Source: Streptomyces globisporus | Lineage (GTDB): Bacteria; Actinomycetota; Actinomycetes; Streptomycetales; Streptomycetaceae | Assembly (NCBI GenBank): GCA_014649555.1 | Contig: BMTG01000003.1 | Span: 372,001 to 436,000, forward strand | Length of the DNA: 64,000 nt | Direction: 5' to 3' | Shown here: positions 35,317 through 44,442 of the stretch, in pieces | Layout: every line of letters starts with the position of its first letter | How positions within the stretch are numbered: position 1 is the first letter of the stretch | Program-made: the position numbers and the translations under genes | Notes under the pieces: generated by a model | Databases searched by the model: none | Seen by the model: the letters and a program-made list of their open reading frames with translations, nothing else | Told to the model about the DNA's origin: nothing

Positions 35317-35659
35317 ACCATACGTCCACAGCTGTGAAGCTCTCCGCTGTCATCACGCACACTCGAGGAGAGATGACCCGGCCCCTCACGCGCCGCGGCG
35401 TGAGCGGCCGATGTGCACGGGGACCTGGCCGACGATAGTCACCCAGCGGTTCCCGGATTCGCCCCAATAGGGAACGGGCCGACGAGACACGGGGACGGTG
35501 CGGCGTTCGCCCGGCCGCAGGGTGCCTTTGGCGAAGCCGGGAGGGTTCGCCACTGCCCCTATGTCTCTCAGTGCGCCCTGTTTCCGCAGTTCAGCCCCGA
35601 TTGTCAGACCCGCCCCGTAGCGTTGTCCGTCCCACTCGTAGCGGCTGCGGGGAGTACTG
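35317..35659. other. Divergent intergenic region, no gene seen
   Basis: Lies between hamA (leftward) and the CoiA-like gene (rightward). No reading frame with coding character and no long palindrome; promoters for both genes should be here. A GGGGAG ribosome site precedes the ATG at 35660. Confidence 0.5.
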
Positions 35660-36883
35660 ATGGACGACGACCTTCAGATCGACAGCGACGAAGACCTCTT
35701 CCGCAACCCCGTCTACTACGAACCGGCCGGCCGCAACCTCGACCTGGACCGCCCCGACCTCGGCGTCCCGCAAGGCCAAGACCTCCTGAACGTGCTCCTG
35801 CGCATGCGAGGACGTGTCCCCATCGAAAAGCGCGGGCTCATCTGCCCCGACTGCCGGGACCTCCGCGGTCGGCGCGTCTCCATGTACCTCGTCCAGCGTG
35901 ACGGCGTATGGCTTGCCTCCCACTACCGGAAACCCGGAGAGAAGCCCATTAGCCACGAGTCCGACGAGCATCTCGCCCGCAAGGAACGCGTGGCGAAGGA
36001 CTCCGAAGATCACGGCTTCCACGCCGAAATCGAGTCGCAGACCGCCGACGGGCACGCACGCCTCGACGTACGCATCAGCGGCGCGAACGGCATCGTCCTG
36101 GGCTACGAGCCTCAGTTGAGCGCCCAGTCAGCCCGCGGAATGCGTGCACGGGAGGGGTTCCGTCGCCGCGGTGGTATCCAGTCGGTCTGGGACTTCGCCG
36201 ACCCCGACCACGCAGGCATCGGCGCCGTCCCTTACGTCCGCACGCCGAACCTGCCGGCCTCTGTCATCCGCGTGCAGAAGAACCCCATCGCGGTCCAGGA
36301 CGGCAACTTCGTCCTGGAGGAGGGCGAGTGCAGCCAAAACGGCACGCTCACCCGGTGCCCGGAGAAGCCCTACGACCCGGAGAACCCCACCGACGCCGGG
36401 TACTGCGGGGGCTGGCACCGCGTCCTCGTGCCCGCCCATCAGTCGAGCACCTTCACAGGGGAAGGCCGCCTGACCCTCACCCAGTTCATCGTGGAAGCTG
36501 CGGCCGGCGAGCGAATCCCGTTCCAACGGGGCGGCCACCACGGTTGGCTCCCCGCACGGCAGTGGCAGCAATACCTCGAGGCGAACGGGCCCCACTCGGA
36601 CGACAAGGAGCGCCAGTCATCTGTACGACAGGGGGACCGGCGCGACAGATGTACCGAGGACCGTCCGGCTTCGGAGGTGCGGGTTGAGCCGAAGCAGAGA
36701 CGTGGTAGCCGCGCAATCGTCCTTGAGTCCCGCCCCCGGGAAACCGCGGCCGCCAAGGTGCCGGTTGACGCGCAGGGTCAAGCGATCCCGCTCTGCCGCT
36801 TCGGCTGCGGTCAGCCCGCCAGCCTCCCAGGACCCGAAGGGCTGCCCGAGCACTTCTCGTGCCGCAGTAAGCATGAGGCGTGA
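35660..36883 (+). CDS. CoiA-like competence/conjugation-associated protein
   Basis: 407 residues from ATG 35660. A zinc-binding pair LICPDCRDLRG (about 60-70) is followed by the CoiA-type core: ISHESDEHLARKERVAKDSE, then FHAEIESQTADGHARLDVRI, then VLGYEPQLSAQSARGM. This keeps the H, E, D and E-x-Q residues of the CoiA PD-(D/E)XK fold and the tail GGIQSVWDF. A long second part contains LCRFGCGQPASLPG near the end, another possible zinc site. In actinomycetes such genes occur on plasmids and integrative elements, and the role is unknown. It sits between Hachiman and the second STAND gene, ending at a strong terminator. Confidence 0.65.
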   Translation: MDDDLQIDSDEDLFRNPVYYEPAGRNLDLDRPDLGVPQGQDLLNVLLRMRGRVPIEKRGLICPDCRDLRGRRVSMYLVQRDGVWLASHYRKPGEKPISHESDEHLARKERVAKDSEDHGFHAEIESQTADGHARLDVRISGANGIVLGYEPQLSAQSARGMRAREGFRRRGGIQSVWDFADPDHAGIGAVPYVRTPNLPASVIRVQKNPIAVQDGNFVLEEGECSQNGTLTRCPEKPYDPENPTDAGYCGGWHRVLVPAHQSSTFTGEGRLTLTQFIVEAAAGERIPFQRGGHHGWLPARQWQQYLEANGPHSDDKERQSSVRQGDRRDRCTEDRPASEVRVEPKQRRGSRAIVLESRPRETAAAKVPVDAQGQAIPLCRFGCGQPASLPGPEGLPEHFSCRSKHEA

Positions 36884-36922
36884 TCTGTCGGCCACCACTG
36901 CCCCCGGCTTCATCACCTGGTG

Positions 36923-36956
36923 TCAGAGCCCCCTGAGCCTACTCAGGGCGCTCTGA
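36923..36956. terminator. Hairpin terminator after the CoiA-like gene
   Basis: Two seven-pair stem segments (TCAGAGC and CCCTGAG with complements) separated by one C-C mismatch, with a CCTA loop. It lies 40 bases after the stop. The following stretch to 37383 holds no recognisable gene. Confidence 0.75.
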
Positions 36957-37383
36957 CTTACGCCTTGCGCTCACCCGCTCAGCGCAGGCCGCTGCCCTGC
37001 ACCCGCAGACAGCTACTCAACGTGCCTTTGTCAGCAGCTGCAGGGGCGTGATGTCCCGTGCCACCAGCCCCGCCGCAACGTCCCTTCCTGGGGAGAATCT
37101 GGGGAGTATCGGCGGGCCTGGGGAGCGCGTGGGAGAATCGACCGCGTAACACAGCACGATCCCGAAAGACTTATCCGCGCAGGTCAGGGGCGGGTGCAGC
37201 CGCATCGATGCAGGTCAGCGCCACCAGGTAGACAACTTCATGACGTACGTGCCGAGATCGTGGGTAGGCGAGGTCGCCTGGCTCTGGTGGCGCAGCATGG
37301 TGACCAACCAGCACAGGTGGGGCCGGCCGGCAGCAGCCTCCGCCGCTCGGCACGCCAGATGTCATCGGCAACAACGACATGAC

Positions 37384-40209
37384 TCATGGTTGGAATCCTC
37401 TACGGATTAGCCACTCCCGGGCTGATACTGACCCTGCAAGTGCAGCGGCGCGGTTCAGACGCTCGGCGTCGTGGATATCGCCGTTGAAGAATCTCAGTTG
37501 GGCGAGCCCATGCAGGGCGTGGCTGTTTCCGGCCGCCACCGCTGCGTGTGCCAGGTCCTCGGCACGCTGATGGTGACCTTGTCCTTCGCTGTGCCATGAC
37601 ATCCACTCAAGAGCCTTCGGGTGCTTTGCAGCGGCAGCCGCGCTGTAGAAACACATGGCAGTGGCGTGGTCACGGTGGTCTGATCTTTCGCGCGCGAAGG
37701 CCACCAGGACATCAGTATGGCCGTGACCAGCGATGCGTCGGCACAACCGTTCCGCATCATCGGATGCTCCGGCAGTGACACGCAACTGAGCAAGCGCGAG
37801 GGCGGCGGATGGGATTCCGTACTCTGTGAGGGCGGTGTGCGCTAGACGCTCTGCCGCGATCCGATCGCCGCGGGCTTCGTGGTACGCAGTGAGCCACCGC
37901 GCGGCGACTGGGTCTCCAGTGTCGGCGGCCCATGAGTAAATGCGTGCGGCCGAATGGCGCATGCCCAGCGTCAGCAGGTGGTGAGCCAGGCTGCGCTGAC
38001 CGTTTCGGTTACCGCTCACCTCGTACGCCCGGCGAGCCAGGCGCTCAGCCTCTTTGTAGTGGCCGGCAAGTCCGAGAGCCGCAGAGAGCTCGCCAAGGAG
38101 GAACCCGTCGAGACAGTGCCCCTCAATGATCTGTTCCGCCCGCTCGAAGCGTCTGAGGTCAATGAGGCGACGGGTGAACCAGTGAAGCACGATTACGTCG
38201 CCGCACTCCGCCGCCTTCAGATAGAGCTGTTCACAGCTCACCACTCCCAGGCGACGCGCGGCCTGTGCGAGTTCCCGCGTGTCCGTGTCTGTACGCGAGT
38301 GTGCCGCTGCTGCCACCCACAGAGAGGGAGCAGGACGTTCCCTCTCTCTAGTTGCCCGGCTCTTCTCATGGAGGAAGTCGGCAAGTTGATACAACGAGCT
38401 GTCGGTAGATGGCTCGTAGAGACGAGGCCGATGGCGCATCAGCGGCCCAGGAAGCTGACGATGCGGTCGAAGGAGCTTGGCCAGGTGGGAGGCGAACCAG
38501 TCCTCGTCCAAGCTGTGCCATGTGGAGTCATCCACGTAGCCCTCACAGGCAACCCGCAAAAAGCTTTCAGACAGCAGGGGACCATGTCCACAGCGGCGTG
38601 CGTCCATGGCGGCGTGAAGAATGGCACGGGCCGCCCCTTCGGACTGCTCGTAGCGTCGCCATAGATGTGGGGCTCCAGCAAGGAACTGAGCGATGCGTCC
38701 ACTGGCAGCACGGGTTCGGGCCAGCGTCAGGCGCGGGTCGGAGTTGACTACAGCCTCAGCACGGGCCAGCTCCGGTTCACTGAACGCGGCAGGCATCCGA
38801 ACAGTGACCGCCAGGTCAGCAAGCTGACCCACCGCGCCCATCCCAGTGTCCAGGTGGTCATCGTCCTCGACGGAGCTCTCCGTCAGCTTCTCCCAGAAGC
38901 TCGGCCACATGGTGCCCAGGACCAGCACGGGCCCGCGCTGTTGGTTCGTCAACAGGTCCTGCAAGCTTGCTGAGACCTGTGCGGCGTAGTCCTTGACCAG
39001 CAAGTAAAGGTTTGCTTCGTTCAGCCACAGCACGGTTCGTGGCTGCAGCACACCCTCCTGCAACGCATGCAGGAGTGCCGCCGGCCGATCCGGAGCCAGC
39101 GGATGCACAATCTTCCAGTCCGGGAGTTCAGCCCGCACTGCTTCCCAGCAGGATCGTGTCTTGCCTGTTGAGGAGCCACCAACCACCATCACCAGTCGGC
39201 TCCCGTCGACCGCCTCAGCTACCTCGCGCCGCAGCTCGTTATCAACGCTGGCCGGACGGGCGATGTAGGGAGGGAGTACCGCTAGCGCACCAGGGGCTCC
39301 ACCCATCTCCAAGGCGGGATGCACCTCGAAGCGCAAGGCGTCAATGGGCTCCAGTTCCCCGACCACGCGAACCTGGTGTGAGGCACCGACCCGCTGCAAC
39401 CCGGCCGGCGGATCACTGCGCAACACGATGCCACGAGCCTGCAGTGCGGTCCGCAACATGGCAGCATCAATCACACCAGCCCGCGGCCCCCACTCCTGTG
39501 CCAGCGCCTCGATCATCCGGTACGCCACAGCGGCGTCATGTTTGGTCTCGGCCGCAAGCACCCGGTCATTCAACAGAGCGCACAAGTAGGGATAGCGCGG
39601 ACTGACTTGCTCGGTAGGCTCAATCTGCACGACGAGACGTCGAGCGATTCGGAAAGCGCTTAGCTCCACCAACTCCTGTTCGGGAGCAGCCTCACTTTCT
39701 GCAAGTACGTCACGGACGGTGTCCGCCAGGTGTTTCCATACCCGACGGTGCTCCTGTCCCAAGCCCGGCAGGATTCTCAGAAGGTGGTCTACGCCTTTCT
39801 GCGCAGCAGCGTACGCAGCCAAGCTCTGCAGCACCTCCAAGCCATGCGAGGGGCCGGAGGCGGTCACACCTAGCCTGTGCCGGTCGGCATCTATTTCCCC
39901 ACCAAACGACTCCAGACTCTCCACGCACTGCCGGATCGTCTTGCGCCAGGGATCGCTGCTGCGAGCGATCTCCAACGTTCGTTTGACCTGCCGTTCCACG
40001 GCCAACTCGTAAGGGCCTTCACGGTTGAGAACCACCACGTCGTCCAGAGGGAACTCCCTGCCCTGCTGCAGGCAGACCGAGTCCGGCACCACGTCTAGCC
40101 CCGGAACGCTCACGCCGCACAGCAGAGCGGCCAGATCCAGGGCCGCGACTCGATACTCATAGATCGTGCCAGCCCCACCCGTGCCAATCGAGGAAGCCCC
40201 TCTGCTCAA
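37384..40209 (-). CDS. STAND-type ATPase with N-terminal nuclease and C-terminal TPR/Sel1-like repeats
   Basis: TTG start at 40209, 941 residues. The N-terminus resembles DUF4297/Cap4 nucleases: GAGTIYEYRVAALDLAALLC, then EFPLDDVVVLNREGPYELAV and RQVKRTL, giving Asp56/57 and Q-x-K (74-76). A P-loop GGSSTGKT (344-351) in LVMVVGGSSTGKTRSCWEAV and a Walker B-like RTVLWLNEANLYLL follow. From about 640 to the end come helical repeats of roughly 35 residues (ERAEQIIEGH, YKEAERLARRAYEVSGNRNG, DRIAAERLAHTALTEYGIPS) typical of TPR/Sel1 sensors. Nuclease-ATPase-repeats is the architecture of abortive-infection STAND proteins. It is a single-gene candidate defence system. Lacks a classic Avs C-terminus, so the trigger is unknown. 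Confidence 0.72.
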   Translation of the reverse strand: MSRGASSIGTGGAGTIYEYRVAALDLAALLCGVSVPGLDVVPDSVCLQQGREFPLDDVVVLNREGPYELAVERQVKRTLEIARSSDPWRKTIRQCVESLESFGGEIDADRHRLGVTASGPSHGLEVLQSLAAYAAAQKGVDHLLRILPGLGQEHRRVWKHLADTVRDVLAESEAAPEQELVELSAFRIARRLVVQIEPTEQVSPRYPYLCALLNDRVLAAETKHDAAVAYRMIEALAQEWGPRAGVIDAAMLRTALQARGIVLRSDPPAGLQRVGASHQVRVVGELEPIDALRFEVHPALEMGGAPGALAVLPPYIARPASVDNELRREVAEAVDGSRLVMVVGGSSTGKTRSCWEAVRAELPDWKIVHPLAPDRPAALLHALQEGVLQPRTVLWLNEANLYLLVKDYAAQVSASLQDLLTNQQRGPVLVLGTMWPSFWEKLTESSVEDDDHLDTGMGAVGQLADLAVTVRMPAAFSEPELARAEAVVNSDPRLTLARTRAASGRIAQFLAGAPHLWRRYEQSEGAARAILHAAMDARRCGHGPLLSESFLRVACEGYVDDSTWHSLDEDWFASHLAKLLRPHRQLPGPLMRHRPRLYEPSTDSSLYQLADFLHEKSRATRERERPAPSLWVAAAAHSRTDTDTRELAQAARRLGVVSCEQLYLKAAECGDVIVLHWFTRRLIDLRRFERAEQIIEGHCLDGFLLGELSAALGLAGHYKEAERLARRAYEVSGNRNGQRSLAHHLLTLGMRHSAARIYSWAADTGDPVAARWLTAYHEARGDRIAAERLAHTALTEYGIPSAALALAQLRVTAGASDDAERLCRRIAGHGHTDVLVAFARERSDHRDHATAMCFYSAAAAAKHPKALEWMSWHSEGQGHHQRAEDLAHAAVAAGNSHALHGLAQLRFFNGDIHDAERLNRAAALAGSVSAREWLIRRGFQP

Positions 40210-40825
40210 CCTCTCACCCCCCTGTTAGATTCGCCGACCCGACTCCAAGGACGTTTATACCTACTGCCAACCCGGAGGCGCTGGGCTTCATCGGTTGCCC
40301 CCCAAGGCCAAGCCAAGGTAGTCGAAGCCAACACCGCAGCAGCAACGCCTAGGAATACGTATCGGGCTGAGCAGAGCGGCCGCGCGCCAGCTCTTCGCCG
40401 ATCGGACTGGCTGCGTTCGATCGCGGTGAAGCGGAGCAACCTTCTGATAGCGCAGATGGGCCGCAGCCTGCGGCTGGCCAGCCGGGCTCAGTCAGAGAGC
40501 GTGTGCGGGGGAAGACGCAGCCGCACGTCTCGTGGCCGATCGTGCCGGCGTGGGAGTTCTTCAGCCGGTGGGTTACCCGCTCCGTGGTCCAAGTCCTGGC
40601 GATTTCCTCTCTCGTAGCGCGTTGGATCGAGGCATGCTCCGTGGAGACCTGTCGGCCCGCCCCTCGTTTGTGTGCCGGCTCACCGCCGCCACGGGCCATC
40701 GGTCAGGGCCCCACTCCGTGCCGACCAAGATCCGGGCCATACAGGGACCAGCCGCCAGCAGCTTAGCCGAATCGTGGCCGTTTCCGCTGGTCAGCGGCCA
40801 TGCGCGGCGTGTACCACCAGCACAC

Positions 40826-40871
40826 GAAGAACCTCCTCGTGTCGTACTCGGCACAGAGGCTCGGGTTCTTC
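40826..40871. repeat. Hairpin repeat, copy 1
   Basis: Eight-base arms GAAGAACC/GGTTCTTC separated by exactly 30 bases. A second copy at 54855-54900 has the same arms, the same loop length and similar flanks (CACGAAGAACCTC, GGCTCGGGTTCTTC against AGCTCGGGTTCTTC). Probably a terminator or IS-end segment carried by the same family of elements. Confidence 0.55.
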
Positions 40872-40884
40872 TAGGAGCACGAAA

Positions 40885-40925
40885 GAAGGCGCCTGAATCG
40901 GGGCTTTGGCCCACCAGGCGCCTTC
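40885..40925. terminator. Hairpin terminator
   Basis: Perfect 11-base arms GAAGGCGCCTG with complement, and an inner GGGC/GCCC pairing. It stands alone in the gene-less region and does not obviously follow an intact gene. Confidence 0.55.
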
Positions 40926-41232
40926 CGCTGGGCTCGCTCAGAGCTGAGAACGGTGTAGGCGGTAACTCCCGCTTCCTCCCGCCGGTACCCCGCTCTTGAC
41001 CCGGTCGACCGGATCACCGCCTTGACCGCCTCCTGCCGGGCCGTGAGAGCGGCGGCGCAACTCAGTGGCCTGGCGGGGGCGGGGTACGGCGGGGACGCGT
41101 TAGTGGCGTGCCACTCCTACTGGGCACGGCTGGCCGCCTGTGCTTCTGGACGTACGCGTAGGTGAGGCCCTCCAAGACGTCCTCGGCAGCGTTGAACGGA
41201 GCCGTCCGGTCCGCGAGCAGTAAGACGGCCGC

Positions 41233-42111
41233 TCAAGGGGCGCCCATGACCAGGCCCTCAATGGTGTGCTTCTGCGTGATGGGTGTCAGTTCATCAACGA
41301 CAGGGCAGTGAAGGTGACGGCGAACCCTCTGCGGCAGGCCGTCCCAGAATCCCCGGGTGACAGCCGCGTCGTGGCGGTCATCATTGTGCGCGTGGGGCCC
41401 GTCGAGACCGAGCACGAGGACGGGTCGGGCCTTGGCCGACTCGTTCTTCGTCCCGCGGTGAATGGTGAGTGCAGACCGGGCCGAGATGTCACCGCGCTGC
41501 GGGTACTTGCGCACCGCGAGTTGCTCGTAGCGGCTGTAGCGCTCACGGGGCGGGAACATCCCGTGTTCGAAATCAGGTTCGTCGTCCCACTGGGTGCCGG
41601 GCGCGATTTCGAAGGGGCCCATGTCCGGGGCTGTGTCGACCGCGGTGAGGTTGAACGCCAGCGAGTTGAGGCGGAGTTCCGTGCGGGTGTGCTCGGGGGC
41701 AGGGAAGTCGCGGTGCCATGGCTGGTTCACCGCGCCTTCGAGCGGTACATCGAATCCGAGCTCGACGATGCGGTAGTCAGGGCCGAGGACTGCGGTGGCC
41801 AGCGACCGGACCCAGGGATGGTCGACGAGTTCGACGAATCCCCGCATCTGCTCGGGATGGATCTCCACGTAGTAGCGGTGTGGGCCCCGGCCCACAGCCC
41901 CGCCCGGCCGGGAGCGCGCCTCTTCGAAGGCGGTCTCGATGTCCTCGCGCAGCCGGTCGGCCCATGCGACGGTGAAGGCACCTTTCCGCGCTGTGATGCC
42001 GTCCTTGTAGAGGTGGGCGACGTCTTGAGCCACGTCGACAGGGGCATCGGCCAGACCGAGCGCGTCGACGCTGCCGACGGTGGGCCTTTCGGGGGTTTCG
42101 GGCATGGACAT
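41233..42111 (-). CDS. Phytanoyl-CoA dioxygenase (PhyH) family, 2-oxoglutarate/Fe(II) oxygenase
   Basis: 292 residues. The jelly-roll iron site is visible: His133 and Asp135 in NQPWHRDFPAPE and the distal His218 in SALTIHRGTKNES, with Arg229 (SAKARPVLVLG) placed to bind 2-oxoglutarate. Such enzymes hydroxylate or halogenate small molecules in secondary metabolism or lipid catabolism; the substrate is not predictable. It is transcribed away from the LacI gene across a 116-base gap containing a palindromic operator, so it is probably repressed by that regulator and induced by a ligand. Confidence 0.8.
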   Translation of the reverse strand: MSMPETPERPTVGSVDALGLADAPVDVAQDVAHLYKDGITARKGAFTVAWADRLREDIETAFEEARSRPGGAVGRGPHRYYVEIHPEQMRGFVELVDHPWVRSLATAVLGPDYRIVELGFDVPLEGAVNQPWHRDFPAPEHTRTELRLNSLAFNLTAVDTAPDMGPFEIAPGTQWDDEPDFEHGMFPPRERYSRYEQLAVRKYPQRGDISARSALTIHRGTKNESAKARPVLVLGLDGPHAHNDDRHDAAVTRGFWDGLPQRVRRHLHCPVVDELTPITQKHTIEGLVMGAP

Positions 42112-42163
42112 CCTCGCCTTCTTGCGAACGGAGTAGCTGCCACCTCAGATTTACATCGATGCA

Positions 42164-42175
42164 TGCAACGTTGCA
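42164..42175. promoter_or_regulatory. LacI-family operator
   Basis: TGCAACGTTGCA is a perfect palindrome with the central CG typical of LacI/PurR-family sites. It lies between the divergent dioxygenase and LacI genes, 64 bases before the LacI start. Confidence 0.75.
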
Positions 42176-42227
42176 ATACTCATGCAGAAGCTCTCTTTGT
42201 CCATCTGGCGCATGGCAGGATGCAGAG

Positions 42228-43232
42228 GTGAGCAGTCGTCTGAAGGATGTGGCCGCCCGAGCCGGTGTCTCCGTGCGCACCGTGTCCAACGTGGTCAGCG
42301 GAGCGGCGCCGGTGGCCGTCGAGACCCGTCGCCGCGTACAGGAAGCGATCGACGAACTCGGCTATCACCCCAACCTCGCGGCCCGCAGTCTGCGTGCCGG
42401 GCGCACCGGCATCATCGGCCTGGCCATCCCCGAGCTGCACTCCCCCTACTTCAGCGAACTCGCAGGCCTCTTGGTGGACGAGGCCCGGCGCCGCTCATGG
42501 ACCGTTCTCATCGACCAGACGCACGGAGACGCGGAAGCCGAGCGCCGACTGCTCACGCCGGGCGGCGGTCGTGTCGTCGACGGACTCATCATCAGTCCCT
42601 GGGCACTGGATCCCGCCGAACTCGCGGCCGCCCAACCCTCGGTCCCCCTCGTCCTGCTCGGCGAGCGCCATCCGAACGGTGCAGCCGACCGTGTCGCCGT
42701 CGACAACGTCACTGCCGCCGACGAAGCCACGAGCCACCTGATCGGCCTCGGCCGACGACGCATCGCTGCCATCGGCACCCAGCCCCATCTGCGCAACGGC
42801 ACCGCACAGCTGCGCACCGAAGGCTACCTGCGTGCTCTGGACCGGGCTGGGCTGCTCCACGACCAGGACTTCCAGCGCTCCGTTCGCGCGCTGCACCGGG
42901 CGGACGGCGCCCGGGCCATGGACGAACTGCTGGATGGGCCGGCATCCCCTGACGCCGTGTTCGCCTTCAGCGACGAACTGGCCCTGGGGGCCCTCCACAC
43001 AGCGCACCAGCGCGGCCTGCGCGTGCCGGAGGACATAGCGATCGTCGGATTCGACGACATCGAGGACGGTCGCTACAGCAACCCCCCGCTGACCACTGTC
43101 TCCCCCGACAAACAACAGATCGCCGAGCGATCCCTGCAGTGCCTGGCCGACCGCATCTACAGCCCGGCCAACACCACCCCGCCGCAGGAGATCACCGTTC
43201 CACACCGTCTCGTGGCTCGCAGCACGACCTGA
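42228..43232 (+). CDS. LacI-family transcriptional regulator
   Basis: GTG at 42228 (MSSRLKDVAARAGVSVRTVS) is the start; the open frame extends upstream over the operator but without family sequence. 334 residues. The LacI helix-turn-helix and hinge (VSVRTVSNVVSGAAPVAVET, then LGYHPNLAARSLRAGRTGII) precede a periplasmic-binding-protein-like ligand domain with the usual GLIISP, VPLVLLGERHP, DNVTAADEATSHLIGLGRRR and DIAIVGFDDIEDGRYSNPPL blocks. Probably autoregulates and represses the divergent dioxygenase gene. The ligand is likely a sugar or related small molecule. Complete. Confidence 0.93.
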   Translation: MSSRLKDVAARAGVSVRTVSNVVSGAAPVAVETRRRVQEAIDELGYHPNLAARSLRAGRTGIIGLAIPELHSPYFSELAGLLVDEARRRSWTVLIDQTHGDAEAERRLLTPGGGRVVDGLIISPWALDPAELAAAQPSVPLVLLGERHPNGAADRVAVDNVTAADEATSHLIGLGRRRIAAIGTQPHLRNGTAQLRTEGYLRALDRAGLLHDQDFQRSVRALHRADGARAMDELLDGPASPDAVFAFSDELALGALHTAHQRGLRVPEDIAIVGFDDIEDGRYSNPPLTTVSPDKQQIAERSLQCLADRIYSPANTTPPQEITVPHRLVARSTT

Positions 43233-43785
43233 GGGCCCTCCTTCGACGTGCCTCCCACTGCCTGGAGGGCCGTCAGATCCAAGAACTGGCCGTTGCTTCG
43301 GCGGAGCGGCTGCCTTGCTGCGAGCGGGGGCTTATCGCCGACGCAGTTTGGCTGCATGGTGCCGGGGAAGGGGCGACGGCTTCGCCGGGGGCCTTTGCCG
43401 GTAGACGCTCGGGGAGGAGTACAAGGCGGAGCGGGCGGCGGGGCCCGACGGAGCCGACCGCCTTCGCGCGGTGCTGTCGGCCTGCCGGATCGCGCGCCTT
43501 GACCGCACCACAGGGTCCGGCCGCCGAACGCGGAGGGGCTGCTGCCGGGCTGGGCGACGCCGCCTCGACTCACTGATGACTGAAGCGTCGCTCTGCCCGG
43601 CACAGTCGCCCGCCGCGCGACAGCAGGATCGCGGTCGTCGTGGGGAGGTGCCGATTGAGCCGGTCGGCGTCCGGGTGCCGCGCCTGCCGGGCACGGGGGG
43701 GGCGGTTCGAGGCTCTGTCGCGAGGGGGACGTCTGCTCACCGGGCCGTGGCTCGTGAGTTCGGAAGGGGCCGGTGGCGGCGGGGC
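43233..43785. other. Gene-less region at the left of a gene graveyard
   Basis: About 550 bases after the LacI gene. Several overlapping frames exist on both strands, none recognisable. It leads into the dehydrogenase fragment and is probably decayed sequence. Confidence 0.45.
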
Positions 43786-44095
43786 TCAGGCGGGAACGAA
43801 GCCGTGGGGGTCGATAATGAACTTCTCGGACACTCCCGTGTCGAAGGTCGCGTAGGCGTCGGGGGCATCGTCGAGGCTGATCACCTTGGTGTTGAGCATG
43901 GCGCTCAAGTAGGGCATGCGGTCCCACAGGATCGCCATCATCAGCTCGCGGTTGTAGTGCATGATCGGCGCCTGCCCGCCGGCAATCCGCGGCGACTTGA
44001 TCCAGGCCTTGCCGAAGTCGATCGGGTACGTTCCCTCTTGCTCGGCCTGCGACTTCGCGAGCGGGTCGGCGCTGTAGACGCCGACGGACTCGGGC
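43786..44095 (-). pseudogene. C-terminal fragment of a formaldehyde dehydrogenase-type zinc alcohol dehydrogenase
   Basis: The frame encodes ESVGVYSADPLAKSQAEQEG, then TYPIDFGKAWIKSPRIAGGQ, MHYNRELMMAILWDRMPYLS and EKFIIDPHGFVPA. This matches the end of glutathione-independent formaldehyde dehydrogenases (FdhA type). The N-terminal zinc-binding and Rossmann parts (about 75% of the gene) are missing. Resemblance stops near 44095, where the 5' side of a MarR fragment on the other strand begins. So two truncated genes are joined head to head. Confidence 0.7.
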
Positions 44096-44442
44096 CGACC
44101 CAGTGGTACGTGCTGTACCACCTGGCACACGACGGGCCGACCAAGCAGCGCGACCTCGTACGCGCGCTGCGGTTAGAGCGCGCCACGATGACCGGTGTCG
44201 TGGCTGCCCTGGTCCGCATAGGGCTCGTGGAGCAGATACCCGATCCCGACGACCTGCGGCAGAAGACGCTGCGCCTGACCGAGGCGGGCTGTGAACTGTG
44301 GGCGCGGCTACCCGAACCCATCGCCCGTATCCTGGGCGTCGCCTTCGACCGCGTGAGCGAGCAGGAGCAGGTCGTCCGCATTCTCCGCGGAGCCACCGCA
44401 CGACTCGCACACCATCTGGAGGCAGAGACACCACCCTCATGA
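44091..44442 (+). pseudogene. MarR-family regulator, 5' truncated
   Basis: The forward frame gives DGLGPTQWYVLYHLAHDGPT, RALRLERATMTGVVAALVRI, then VEQIPDPDDLRQKTLRLTEA. This is the winged helix of MarR proteins, but the first dimerisation helix (about 40 residues) is absent. No start codon with a ribosome site is at the junction. The stop overlaps the ATG of the epimerase gene (ATGA at 44439-44442), so the two formed one operon. Confidence 0.75.

Larger units (their letters stand above)
40210..41232. other. 1-kb region without a recognised gene
   Basis: Frames of up to 155 codons exist but none has family resemblance or consistent GC-rich third positions. It contains two hairpins, noted separately. 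It may be the remains of a deleted element; nothing firmer can be said. Confidence 0.5.
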
